Shown here piece by piece: positions 34,560 through 42,152 of a DNA stretch of 64,000 nt. Below the pieces are notes generated by a model. That model was not told the DNA's origin. It ran no database searches and was given only the letters and a program-made list of their open reading frames with translations. The stretch's first letter is position 1, and every line of letters begins with the position of its first letter. Position numbers and translations under genes: made by a program. Source of the stretch: Solwaraspora sp. WMMA2065 (GTDB taxonomy: Bacteria; Actinomycetota; Actinomycetes; Mycobacteriales; Micromonosporaceae); the NCBI RefSeq assembly GCF_030345075.1, contig NZ_CP128361.1, positions 62,001 to 126,000 of the forward strand, in the 5' to 3' direction.

Positions 34560-34859
34560 ATGACCGCGATGATGGAGATGCCCCGGGTGCAGGAGTGCAC
34601 CGCCGTGGAGTGCGCGTACAACCAGCACGAGGGCTGTCACGCCTTCGCCATCACGATCGGCACCGAGGCGGACAGCGCCAGCTGCACCACCTTTTTCGAC
34701 ATCTCGTCCAAGGGTGGCCTCGACGCGGTGATCGCCCAGGTTGGCGCCTGCAAGCGTGCCGACTGCCGGTTCAATGCCGAGCTGGAGTGTCGGGCGCCGG
34801 CGATCCGGGTCGGGCCGAGCCGGGAGACGGCCGACTGCATGACCTACGAACCGGCCTGA
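34560..34859 (+). CDS. DUF1540 cysteine-rich protein
   Basis: A 99-residue protein with two DUF1540 repeats: ECTAVECAYNQHEGCHAFAI with SCTTF downstream, and ACKRADCRFNAELECRAPAI with DCMTY. Each repeat has four cysteines spaced as in metal-binding DUF1540 domains. No membrane segment. ATG 34560 follows the excellent TAGGAGGACC. A strong-looking promoter and two iron-box-like repeats upstream suggest metal-responsive control and a metal-binding or redox role; both are inference since the family is uncharacterised. Confidence 0.85.
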   Translation: MTAMMEMPRVQECTAVECAYNQHEGCHAFAITIGTEADSASCTTFFDISSKGGLDAVIAQVGACKRADCRFNAELECRAPAIRVGPSRETADCMTYEPA

Positions 34860-34974
34860 CCGCCGTGCCACTTTCCTGCCCATTCACCCGTGCCGTCGTA
34901 AGGCGTGCATCCGGGAGCCAGGATTCGAACAAGAACATTGAACGATGTGGTCTGATCGACAAGGCGGCGTCGAA

Positions 34975-34989
34975 CGAGTAACATACTCG
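34975..34989. promoter_or_regulatory. Small inverted repeat upstream of dehydrogenase
   Basis: CGAGTA-ACA-TACTCG is a perfect 6-bp inverted repeat about 100 nt before GTG 35089, within the 229-nt gap after DUF1540. The gap otherwise shows only a -10 hexamer near its end. Confidence 0.3.
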
Positions 34990-35075
34990 CAAGTAGTGAG
35001 CCGCTGCCTTGCGGGGCCTCGTACCGGATGATCATGTGATGTCCGGCCTGGGCGGGCCGGACCCGGAAGGCCCGC

Positions 35076-35081
35076 TATCGT
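35076..35081 (+). promoter_or_regulatory. -10 element for leaderless 2-hydroxyacid dehydrogenase
   Basis: TATCGT ends 7 nt before GTG 35089 with no Shine-Dalgarno. Confidence 0.5.
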
Positions 35082-35088
35082 CGGACCG

Positions 35089-36015
35089 GTGAAAGTCTGG
35101 ATCCCCCACGCACACGGCCGACAACTACTCGGCCGGCTGCCTGACGAGGTGACCGTCGAGGTCGCCGCCGACATCACTCAGCTGCCGTCCGACCCCGCCG
35201 GCGTGCGGTTCTGGGTGCCTCCGTTCCTGGCCCGGCCCGGAGCGGCGGAGCTGGCCGGCAAGATGCCGGACCTTCAGGTGGTGCAGTTGCTGTCCGCGGG
35301 TGCCGATGCCTGGGTGGGGCGGCTGCCGCAGCATTTGACGCTCTGCGACGCGCGCGGGGTGCACGACTCGTCGACGGCGGAGTGGATTGCCGCCGCGATC
35401 CTCACCCACGTCCGCGACTTCGCCGGCTTCATCCGGGCCCAGACCCGAGGGGAATGGTCGTACGAGCGGTTCGCCCCGACCGACGAGCTGGCCGGCAAGC
35501 GGGTCCTCATCGTCGGTGCCGGATCGATCGGTGCCGCGCTGCGCGCCCGACTGACCCCGTTCGAGGTGGAGTTCACACTGGTGGCTCGTACCGCCCGGCC
35601 GGCGGAACAGGTGCACGGCGTCGACGAGCTGCCAGCCCTGTTGCCGTACGCCGACATCGTGGTGCTGATCGTTCCGCTGACCGACCGGACCCGGGGGATG
35701 GTCGACGCGGCCACGCTGGCCGCGATGCGTGACGGTGCGCTGCTCGTCAACGCCGCCCGTGGCCCGGTGGTCGACACCACGGCGCTCACCGCCGAGCTGT
35801 CGACCGGCCGGATCTGCGCGGTACTCGACGTGACGGACCCCGAACCGCTGCCCGCAGACCATCCGCTATGGAGGTTTCCGAACGTGGTGATCAGTCCACA
35901 CATCGCCGGGTCGGTACGCGGTCTGCTGCCCCGCGCGTACGCCCTGGCAGGTCGGCAGGTCACCCGGCTGGTCGCGGGCGAGCCGCTGGACAACGTGGTG
36001 GTGGACGGCTATTGA
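35089..36015 (+). CDS. D-isomer-specific 2-hydroxyacid dehydrogenase
   Basis: NAD(P)-dependent reductase of 2-oxoacids, 308 residues. Nucleotide-binding motif VLIVGAGSIGAALRARL near residue 140, active-site Arg in LLVNAARGPVVDTTAL near 223, Glu in VLDVTDPEPLPADHPLW, and His in VISPHIAGSVRGLLP near 270 are all in order. No ACT or regulatory domain, so not a serine-pathway PGDH. Leaderless-type GTG start. It converges with the PH-domain gene, overlapping by 7 bp. Substrate unknown; hydroxypyruvate or glyoxylate are common for the family. Confidence 0.88.
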   Translation: MKVWIPHAHGRQLLGRLPDEVTVEVAADITQLPSDPAGVRFWVPPFLARPGAAELAGKMPDLQVVQLLSAGADAWVGRLPQHLTLCDARGVHDSSTAEWIAAAILTHVRDFAGFIRAQTRGEWSYERFAPTDELAGKRVLIVGAGSIGAALRARLTPFEVEFTLVARTARPAEQVHGVDELPALLPYADIVVLIVPLTDRTRGMVDAATLAAMRDGALLVNAARGPVVDTTALTAELSTGRICAVLDVTDPEPLPADHPLWRFPNVVISPHIAGSVRGLLPRAYALAGRQVTRLVAGEPLDNVVVDGY

Positions 36016-36431
36016 GTCGGCGTGGCCGGTTCGTCGGTCGGTGGTGCCGCTGGCGGTGGTGTCGCCGGGGCCAGCGGTTGTCCGCTGGCAGCGATCAGCC
36101 GGGGCAGGTCGGCTGCCCGCACAGCGGGCAGCCGTACCTGCTCGCCGTCGGTGAGCAGGGCCACCGCCCGGCCTTGCGGGTCGGGCGCGAGCTCGGCCAC
36201 CCGCGACCAGCCGATCCGGCGCTGGCCGATCAGTGCCCGCACCCGGAGCCCGGCCGGGTCGGCATCGGTTCCGGAGCGGACCGCCCAGATCGCGATCGCC
36301 AGCGGCAGCAGCAGGACCGGCAGCAGATACCAGCGGGCACCGGCCAGCGGCAGCGACCCGACGAACGCGATCACCGCCGCCAGCATGATCGCCTGGTGCG
36401 GCCGGAACCGGACAGTTACCCTGCGACTCAT
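36009..36431 (-). CDS. Bacterial PH domain membrane protein
   Basis: A 140-residue protein with two membrane helices (AIMLAAVIAFVGSLPLAGA and YLLPVLLLPLAIAIWAV), followed by a small PH-like domain: AGLRVRALIGQRRIGWSRVAEL and AVALLTDGEQVRLPAVRAADLP. A Pro/Ala/Thr-rich tail ends it. ATG at 36431 is favoured; longer in-frame starts lack helices or family resemblance. Related actinobacterial PH proteins are of unknown function. Confidence 0.72.
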   Translation of the reverse strand: MSRRVTVRFRPHQAIMLAAVIAFVGSLPLAGARWYLLPVLLLPLAIAIWAVRSGTDADPAGLRVRALIGQRRIGWSRVAELAPDPQGRAVALLTDGEQVRLPAVRAADLPRLIAASGQPLAPATPPPAAPPTDEPATPTQ

Positions 36432-36657
36432 CCGACAATCCTGGCATCCTGCCGGTGAGTGTCGGCTGCCGGGTAGGCCAGGTGGCACCGGCGGGTGCGC
36501 GCCGCGAGACCCGGCCGGGTACACCGGGGCGGAAATCCGACGGAAATCTTCGGTGACCGCCCCGTAACCCGGCGCCAGGCTGGTTCGTTGTGACCGGCAC
36601 AGAGGGCCGACCCGGCCCAGCTGTGCCCCGACCCCTTCCGTGGAGGCGACGGCCACC

Positions 36658-39330
36658 GTGCCTGAGGCGTTCCCCGAACCACCCCGTACCCGTCCCCGCC
36701 CCCACCGGGCCGAACCCCCCGGCTGGACCCTGCCCGCACAGGTCGGCGCCGCCGCGCTGCTGCTGACCGCAGGCACCGTTGGCCTGCTGACCGTCCCGGT
36801 CGCGGTGCTCGGCGCGGTGCTGTTCGGCGTCGGCATGCCCGGTTGGCGGCTGTCGCGGATGGCCGTCACCGCGCACGCCCGTACCGGGGAATACCGGGAC
36901 TGTCGCGGAACCGGCCTGCTCGCCGTGACCAGCGTCGGCGGCGCCACCGCAGTCTGCGTCGCCGCCTTCAGCCCGCCGGCGGCCCGGACCGGCCTGGCGC
37001 TCAGCGGGCTCATCCTCGCCCTGGCCGGTCACCTCGCGGCGATTCTGCTGCTGCCGGGCATCGCCGAGACCTGGCGGCTGCGCCTTCGGCGGGTGGTCGA
37101 CGGGCTGAGCCTGGGGATCAGTCTGATCTTCGCCGGATGGCTGCTGTCGCCGGTCGACACCGTGCCGTCGGCCGTGCTCTTCGTCGAGCTGAGCGTGATC
37201 GGGGCCGGATCGATCATCGCGGTCACCGCCCTGGCGGTATGGCGGCAACGCCCGGCGGTGCTGTACTGCGGCGGCGGCTCCGGCGCGGTGCTCATCGGAC
37301 TGGCCGCCCCGACGGTCTGTTTCGCGTACGGCACCGCGGGCTGGCTCTGGTGCCTGGCGATGGCCCCGGCGCTCGGCGGCATGCTGCTGCTGGTCATCGG
37401 GGCGCAGCGGGCGCAGCGCGCGGGTTCGCGGCCGGTCACCCCGGTGCGCGGCCGGCTCACCGCGTATCCACTGGTGACAGTTCCGGCGGTGGTGGCCGCG
37501 CTGGCGGCCGTATACCACGTGGCGGCCCAGGGGTCGTTCGACCGTACGTCGGTCCTGCTCGGCCTCGCGGTGATCCCGACGCTGGTGATCCGGGAGATGA
37601 TGGCCGCGGCCGACGTGCGGTCCTACGCCCGGCGACTGAGCATCCAGGAGGCGCACTTCCGGTCGTTGGTCTCCGGCGGCAACGATCTCACCCTGACCCT
37701 CGGCGACGACCTGCGGGTGCGGTGGCAGTCACCGGCCGCCGCCCGGCTGTTCGGGCTGGCCGACGCGCAGGTGCTCGGCCGACCATTCATCGAGCTGATG
37801 CATCCCGAGGACGTCCCCGAGGTGATCATGGTGCTGACCGGGGTGGTGACCGGCCGGCTGGTACCGACCGGCCGGACCCCGCTGGTCACCGCCCGGCTAC
37901 GGGACGGCCACGGCCGGTGGCGGGACACCGAGTCCACCGTGTCCGATCAGCGGACGGTGCCTGAGGTCGGAGCGCTCGTGGTGCACGTACGCGACGTGGG
38001 GGAGCGGGTGCACCTGGAGCGGCGGCTGTACAAGCTCGGCTTCACCGACCAGTTGACCGGGTTGGCGAACCGCCGGGAGCTGATGCGCCAGATCGCCAAC
38101 CAGCGGGACCTGCCCGGCCACCCCGGTGCGTTGCTGATCATCGACCTGCACGGCCTGGTCGGCGTCAACGAGCAGTACGGGCGGGAGGCCAGCGACGCGG
38201 TGCTGGTCGAGGTGGGGCGGCGGCTGCGGGACACAGTGGAGCCGGACGATGTGGTCGCCCGGCTCAGCGGCGACGAGTTCGCGGTGATCACCGTCGCCGG
38301 CCCGATGCTGGCGTACGGCACCGGGGCGCGGCTGGTCGCGGCGCTGCGCGAGCCGTGCCAGCTGCCCGGCGCGGTGGTTGCGCTGCAGACCAGCATCGGC
38401 ATGGCCGAGGTGGCCGGCGGCGCCGGGGCGGACGATGTGCTGCGCCGGGCGGATCTGGCTCGCCGCCGGGCCCGCCAGCTCGGTCGCAACCGGGTCGAGT
38501 GGTACGACTCCTACCTGGAGCAACAGCTCGTTCGGCGGCTGGATCTGGAGCGGGAGCTGCCGGGTGCGGCCGAGCGGGGCGAGTTGGACGTGGTGTACCA
38601 GCCGGTGGTGGACCTGGTCGACGGCAAACCGGTGGGGGTCGAGGCGCTGCTGCGCTGGCGCAGCCCGGTGCTCGGCACGGTGCTGCCGGCCGAGCTGCTC
38701 GCCGTGGCCCGGGAACTGTCGCTGCTGGGCCACATCGGCCGGTGGGCGCGGGCTACCGCCTGCCGGCAGTTGGCGTCCTGGTCACGGGAGGGGCACGGGC
38801 TGTGGCTGTCGGTCAACGTCGCCCCGGCCGAGATGGCCGCGACCACCTTCGTAGCCGACCTGTTGGCCATGCTGGCCGCACAGGGTGTCGGGCCGGAGCG
38901 GCTCGTCGTCGAGGTGGCCGAGTCGCTGGTCGCCGAGGAGTTGGCGGCCGCCGAGAATCCGCAGATCCTCGCGCAGTTGGCGAACCTGCGGGCGCACGGG
39001 GTGCGGATCGCGTTGGACGACTTCGGCGCCGGTCAGGCGTCGATCGCCCAACTGCGGCGGCTGCCGCTGGACGTCGTCAAGATCGACCGGTCGCTGGTCG
39101 CCGGCGCCGGTGCCGGCCCGGACAGCGTCCACCCGATGCTGGAGGCGGTGGCTGGGCTCGGCCGGCGGTTCGGGCTGGAAATCGTTGCTGAAGGGCTGGA
39201 GACGGACGGGCAGGTGAGCCAGGCGCAGGTGGCCGGCTGCCGGTTCGGTCAGGGGTACGCCCTGGCCCGCCCCGCACCTGCGGAGCGGACCGAGGCGTAC
39301 ATCGCCGACTTCCCCACCCCGTCGCACTGA
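36658..39330 (+). CDS. Membrane PAS-GGDEF-EAL protein
   Basis: An 890-residue c-di-GMP protein. About 300 residues of membrane helices are followed by a PAS domain (EAHFRSLVSGGNDLTLTLGD near 330), GGDEF and EAL. The GGDEF motif reads RLSGDEFAVITV (Ser at the first Gly, near residue 537), and the I-site is not conserved (EPDD). The EAL motif GVEALLRWRSP (near 661) and ALDDFGAGQASIAQL are conserved. It may therefore be mainly a phosphodiesterase, though SGDEF cyclases exist. GTG 36658 follows GGAGGCG by about 11 nt; GTG 36640 is an alternative. Confidence 0.88.
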   Translation: MPEAFPEPPRTRPRPHRAEPPGWTLPAQVGAAALLLTAGTVGLLTVPVAVLGAVLFGVGMPGWRLSRMAVTAHARTGEYRDCRGTGLLAVTSVGGATAVCVAAFSPPAARTGLALSGLILALAGHLAAILLLPGIAETWRLRLRRVVDGLSLGISLIFAGWLLSPVDTVPSAVLFVELSVIGAGSIIAVTALAVWRQRPAVLYCGGGSGAVLIGLAAPTVCFAYGTAGWLWCLAMAPALGGMLLLVIGAQRAQRAGSRPVTPVRGRLTAYPLVTVPAVVAALAAVYHVAAQGSFDRTSVLLGLAVIPTLVIREMMAAADVRSYARRLSIQEAHFRSLVSGGNDLTLTLGDDLRVRWQSPAAARLFGLADAQVLGRPFIELMHPEDVPEVIMVLTGVVTGRLVPTGRTPLVTARLRDGHGRWRDTESTVSDQRTVPEVGALVVHVRDVGERVHLERRLYKLGFTDQLTGLANRRELMRQIANQRDLPGHPGALLIIDLHGLVGVNEQYGREASDAVLVEVGRRLRDTVEPDDVVARLSGDEFAVITVAGPMLAYGTGARLVAALREPCQLPGAVVALQTSIGMAEVAGGAGADDVLRRADLARRRARQLGRNRVEWYDSYLEQQLVRRLDLERELPGAAERGELDVVYQPVVDLVDGKPVGVEALLRWRSPVLGTVLPAELLAVARELSLLGHIGRWARATACRQLASWSREGHGLWLSVNVAPAEMAATTFVADLLAMLAAQGVGPERLVVEVAESLVAEELAAAENPQILAQLANLRAHGVRIALDDFGAGQASIAQLRRLPLDVVKIDRSLVAGAGAGPDSVHPMLEAVAGLGRRFGLEIVAEGLETDGQVSQAQVAGCRFGQGYALARPAPAERTEAYIADFPTPSH

Positions 39331-39366
39331 CCCGATCGGCGCAGGTCAGACGCGGATGGGCGCAGG

Positions 39367-40632
39367 TCAGGCCGCGTAGCCGGGCATCGGGTAGCCGGCG
39401 AGCAGGTCGGCGACCTCCCCGGCGATCCGGTCGAGGGCGGCGCCGTCGTCCTTGACCGCCGCGGTCACCGCGTCGTCCAGCCAGGAGGCGACCTGCGGCA
39501 TCTGCACCTCGGTCAGACCGCGGGTGGTCAGCGCGGCGGTGCCCAGCCGGATGCCGGACGGGTCGAACGGCTTGCGCGGGTCGTACGGCACCGTGTTGTA
39601 GTTCAGCTCGATCCCGGCCCGGTCCAGCGCCTGCGCGGCCGGCTTGCCGGCGACGCCCTTGCCGGTCAGGTCGGCCAGGATCAGATGGTTGTCGGTGCCG
39701 CCGGAGATCAGTTCGAAGCCCCGGTCGACCAGCGCGGCGGCCAGCGCCTTCGCGTTGGCGACCACCTGGTGGGCGTACCGGCGGAAGTCGTCGGTGTCGG
39801 CCTCGCGCAACGCGACGGCGATGCCGGCGGTGGTGTGGTTGTGCGGGCCGCCCTGCAGGCCCGGGAAGACTGCCTTGTCGATCGCGGCGGCGTGCTGTTC
39901 GGTGGTGAGGATCATCGCGCCGCGCGGGCCGCGCAGCGTCTTGTGGGTGGTGGTGGTGACCACGTCGGCGTGGCCGATCGGCGAGGGGTGCGCGCCGCCG
40001 GCGACCAGGCCGGCGATGTGCGCGATGTCCGCGACGAGCACCGCGCCGATCTCCCGGGCGATCTCGGCGAAGGCCGGGAAGTCGATGGTCCGCGGCACCG
40101 CCGTACCGCCGCAGAAGATCACCTTCGGCCGTTCGCGGCGGGCCAGGTCACGTACCTCGTCGAAGTCGATCCGGCCGGTGTCGCGGGAGACGTTGTAGCG
40201 GACCGAGTTGAACCACTTGCCGGTGGCCGACACCGACCAGCCGTGGGTGAGGTGCCCGCCCATCGGCAGCGACATCCCCAGCACGGTGTCGCCGGGGGAG
40301 AGGAAGGCGAGGTACACGGCGAGGTTGGCGGGGGAGCCCGAGTACGGCTGGACGTTGGCGTGGGCCGCCCCGAACAGCGTCCTGGCCCGCTCGACGGCGA
40401 GCGTCTCGATCGGGTCGACGAACTGCTGGCCCTCGTAGTAGCGCCGGCCCGGGTAGCCCTCGGAGTACTTGTTGGTCAGCACCGTGCCGCTGGCCTCCAG
40501 CACGGCGGCGGAGACGTAGTTCTCCGAGGCGATCATGCGCAGCTTGTCGTGCTGGCGGCGGGCCTCACCCTCGACGAGGGCGGCGAGCTCGGGGTCGGTG
40601 GCGGTCAGTTGCGGGATCTGCGGTACGTGCAC
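39367..40632 (-). CDS. glyA: Serine hydroxymethyltransferase
   Basis: PLP enzyme converting serine and tetrahydrofolate to glycine and methylene-THF; 421 residues. Seen: IASENYVSAAVLEASGTVLT, NKYSEGYPGRRYYEGQQFVD, the PLP lysine in VVTTTTHKTLRGPRGAMIL near 228, and GGPHNHTTAGIAVAL. GTG at 40632 is chosen because GGAGGG (40644-40639) is 6 nt upstream; longer frames would run through the riboswitch. Expression is probably controlled by the ZTP riboswitch in its leader. Confidence 0.95.
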   Translation of the reverse strand: MHVPQIPQLTATDPELAALVEGEARRQHDKLRMIASENYVSAAVLEASGTVLTNKYSEGYPGRRYYEGQQFVDPIETLAVERARTLFGAAHANVQPYSGSPANLAVYLAFLSPGDTVLGMSLPMGGHLTHGWSVSATGKWFNSVRYNVSRDTGRIDFDEVRDLARRERPKVIFCGGTAVPRTIDFPAFAEIAREIGAVLVADIAHIAGLVAGGAHPSPIGHADVVTTTTHKTLRGPRGAMILTTEQHAAAIDKAVFPGLQGGPHNHTTAGIAVALREADTDDFRRYAHQVVANAKALAAALVDRGFELISGGTDNHLILADLTGKGVAGKPAAQALDRAGIELNYNTVPYDPRKPFDPSGIRLGTAALTTRGLTEVQMPQVASWLDDAVTAAVKDDGAALDRIAGEVADLLAGYPMPGYAA

Positions 40633-40646
40633 GACGTGCCCTCCTG

Positions 40647-40678
40647 GGGTCGGGCGGCTCCGCCGGCCGGGGCGACCC
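40647..40678 (-). promoter_or_regulatory. Hairpin between riboswitch and glyA ribosome site
   Basis: GGGTCG and CGACCC arms (40678-40673 and 40652-40647) can close a GC-rich hairpin just upstream of the GGAGGG (40644-40639). It is a candidate expression platform for the riboswitch. Confidence 0.4.
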
Positions 40679-40696
40679 GGGCATGACGGTGCCGTC

Positions 40697-40785
40697 GACG
40701 GTGCACCCAGGCGCGCGGCGCACGTCGGTGGTCGCTCCCCGGTGGTCGGTTCCACCTTCGCTGCGCCAGTCGCGTGACCGGTCCG
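40697..40785 (-). ncRNA. ZTP (pfl) riboswitch upstream of glyA
   Basis: Reading the minus strand, the conserved ZTP core is recognisable: ACGCGACTGGCG, then GGTGG pairing with CCACC, the invariant CCACCGGGGAGCG, a variable linker, and CGCGCCTGGGTG as the 3' pseudoknot strand. ZTP riboswitches sense the purine intermediate ZMP/ZTP that builds up when folate one-carbon units are short, and commonly control glyA. TATGCT (40791-40786) is a -10 placed to start the RNA near 40779. Confidence 0.88.
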
Positions 40786-40791
40786 AGCATA
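40786..40791 (-). promoter_or_regulatory. -10 element of glyA/riboswitch transcript
   Basis: TATGCT on the minus strand, about 7 nt before the first riboswitch bases. No convincing -35 is visible. Confidence 0.5.
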
Positions 40792-40873
40792 ACCCGCGGT
40801 GGTCGGCGGGTCGGGCAGACCCTGACGGTACGCGGCGAGATCTGTTGGTGTTTGCGCCGTCAAGGTTTCGGAA

Positions 40874-40889
40874 ACTTAACCGGTTCACT
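40874..40889. promoter_or_regulatory. LacI-type operator candidate 1
   Basis: ACTTAACCGGTTCACT has a perfect AACCGGTT core and lies at the 3' end of the LacI gene, upstream of glyA. Similar sites are at 41941-41956 and 42088-42103. The palindrome GTTTCGGAAAC (40865-40875) abuts it. Confidence 0.4.
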
Positions 40890-41907
40890 GTCCGTTACGT
40901 GGCGGTGCGGTGCTGCCCCGCGGGGTCAGGTGCGGCGTCTCGTCCTGGTACGCCTGCGTCGGCTCACCGGCGATCGTCGCCAGCAGTTGCCGCGCGGCGT
41001 GTGCACCGTACGCCGGGATGTCGCGGCCAAGCGCGGTCAGCGGCGGATGCACCAGCCGGCACAGCGGCGAGTCGTCCCAGGCCACGATCGACAGGTCACC
41101 CGGCACGGCCAGCCCCATCTCCTGGGCCACCGCCAGGCCGGCGATCGCCATCACGTCGTTGTCGTAGATCATCGCGGTGGGGCGGGCCGCGGTGCTGAGC
41201 AGCCGCCGGGTCGCCCGCGCGCCCTCCTCTCCGGTGTAGTCGGACGGCACCGTGACGCACTGGTTCAGGCCGAGTCGGCGGCAGACGTCGGTGAACGCGT
41301 CCGCGCGGATCTCGGTGTGCAGTAGTCCGGGCAGGCCGCCGACCCGGGCGATCCGGCGGTGCCCCATCGCGACCAGGTACTCGACCGTCTCGACCAGGGC
41401 CGACGCGTCGTCGGACCAGATGCTCGGCAGCGAGCCGGTGTGGTCGGGGCCGCCGATCACCACCGCTGGCAGTTGCAGCGTCTCCAGTGCCGGCACCCGG
41501 TCGTCGTCGACCCGAAGGTCGCAGAGGAACACGCCGTCCACCCGGCGCTCACCCCACCAGCGCCGGTAGACCGCGATCTCGGCCTCGGTGTCGGCTACCA
41601 CCTGCAGGGTCAGCGCGTACGACCGGGCGGACAACTCGGCCTCGACACCGCTGATCAGCTCCATGAAGAACGGCTCGATACCGAGGATCCGGGCCGGGCG
41701 GCTCAGCGCCAGGCCGACTGCGTTGGCGGTGGCTCCGGACAGGGCGCGGGCGGCGCTGTTGGGGTTGAACCCGATCTCGGCGGCGATGGCGAGGATCCGC
41801 TGCCGGGTCGCCTCGGACACTCCCGGCTGGCCGTTGAGCGCGTAGGAGACGGCGCCCTTCGAGACGCCTGCTCGGCGGGCGATGTCGGCGATGGTCGGCC
41901 GTTTCAC
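40885..41907 (-). CDS. LacI family transcriptional regulator of mannan locus
   Basis: A 340-residue repressor: headpiece PTIADIARRAGVSKGAVSYALNG (split helix-turn-helix) and hinge helix FNPNSAARALSG, followed by a periplasmic-binding-protein-like effector domain (GLALSRPARILGIEPFF, VDGVFLCDLRVDDDRVP, PTAMIYDNDVMAIAGLAVAQEMG). GTG start after GAAGGAG. It is divergent from the sugar transporter/mannosidase genes, and similar operator-like palindromes occur upstream of itself and at the operon promoter, so it very probably represses both until a manno-oligosaccharide is present. The inducer is inference. Confidence 0.92.
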   Translation of the reverse strand: MKRPTIADIARRAGVSKGAVSYALNGQPGVSEATRQRILAIAAEIGFNPNSAARALSGATANAVGLALSRPARILGIEPFFMELISGVEAELSARSYALTLQVVADTEAEIAVYRRWWGERRVDGVFLCDLRVDDDRVPALETLQLPAVVIGGPDHTGSLPSIWSDDASALVETVEYLVAMGHRRIARVGGLPGLLHTEIRADAFTDVCRRLGLNQCVTVPSDYTGEEGARATRRLLSTAARPTAMIYDNDVMAIAGLAVAQEMGLAVPGDLSIVAWDDSPLCRLVHPPLTALGRDIPAYGAHAARQLLATIAGEPTQAYQDETPHLTPRGSTAPPRNGQ

Positions 41908-41940
41908 CGGCGGCGCTCCTTCGGGGTTCGTTTCGGCTGG

Positions 41941-41956
41941 CCTTGCCCGGTTAAGT
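41941..41956. promoter_or_regulatory. LacI-type operator candidate 2 (autoregulation)
   Basis: On the minus strand ACTTAACCGGGCAAGG, sharing ACTTAACCGG with site 1, 34 bp upstream of the LacI start. Confidence 0.4.
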
Positions 41957-42052
41957 CTGCTGCCCGAAACGATATCCGGTGTCGGCCGGGCCCAGCGGCC
42001 ACCCCGTCCGAGGGCACCGAGGTTACGGGTTGGCTACGGCGTTAACCAGCCA

Positions 42053-42081
42053 TTGACATGCGTTGACGTCGCTCGTACCGT
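42053..42081 (+). promoter_or_regulatory. Promoter of the mannan-utilisation operon
   Basis: TTGACA (42053-42058) and TACCGT (42076-42081) with 17-nt spacing, the best sigma-70-type promoter in the window. Confidence 0.65.
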
Positions 42082-42087
42082 GGCCTA

Positions 42088-42103
42088 ACTTACCCGGTTC
42101 AGT
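42088..42103. promoter_or_regulatory. LacI-type operator candidate 3 (operon)
   Basis: ACTTACCCGGTTCAGT, an imperfect palindrome (12 of 16 symmetric) resembling sites 1 and 2, at the transcript start of the operon, ideally placed for repression. Confidence 0.5.
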
Positions 42104-42152
42104 CGATGCTCCTCGATGTCTGGAGCGTCTCCAAGTGTGTTCGGAGGATGGG

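Noticed and set aside
34913-34930. Sequence resembling a tRNA T-loop/attachment core (GGATTCGAAC)
   Set aside because: The flanking bases do not form a T-stem or acceptor stem and no other tRNA arms are found; no integrase is nearby, so neither a tRNA nor an att site is supported.
36432-37013. Upstream extension of the PH-domain gene
   Set aside because: The longer minus-strand frame runs antisense to the GGDEF/EAL gene and encodes low-complexity residues; the conserved part begins at ATG 36431.
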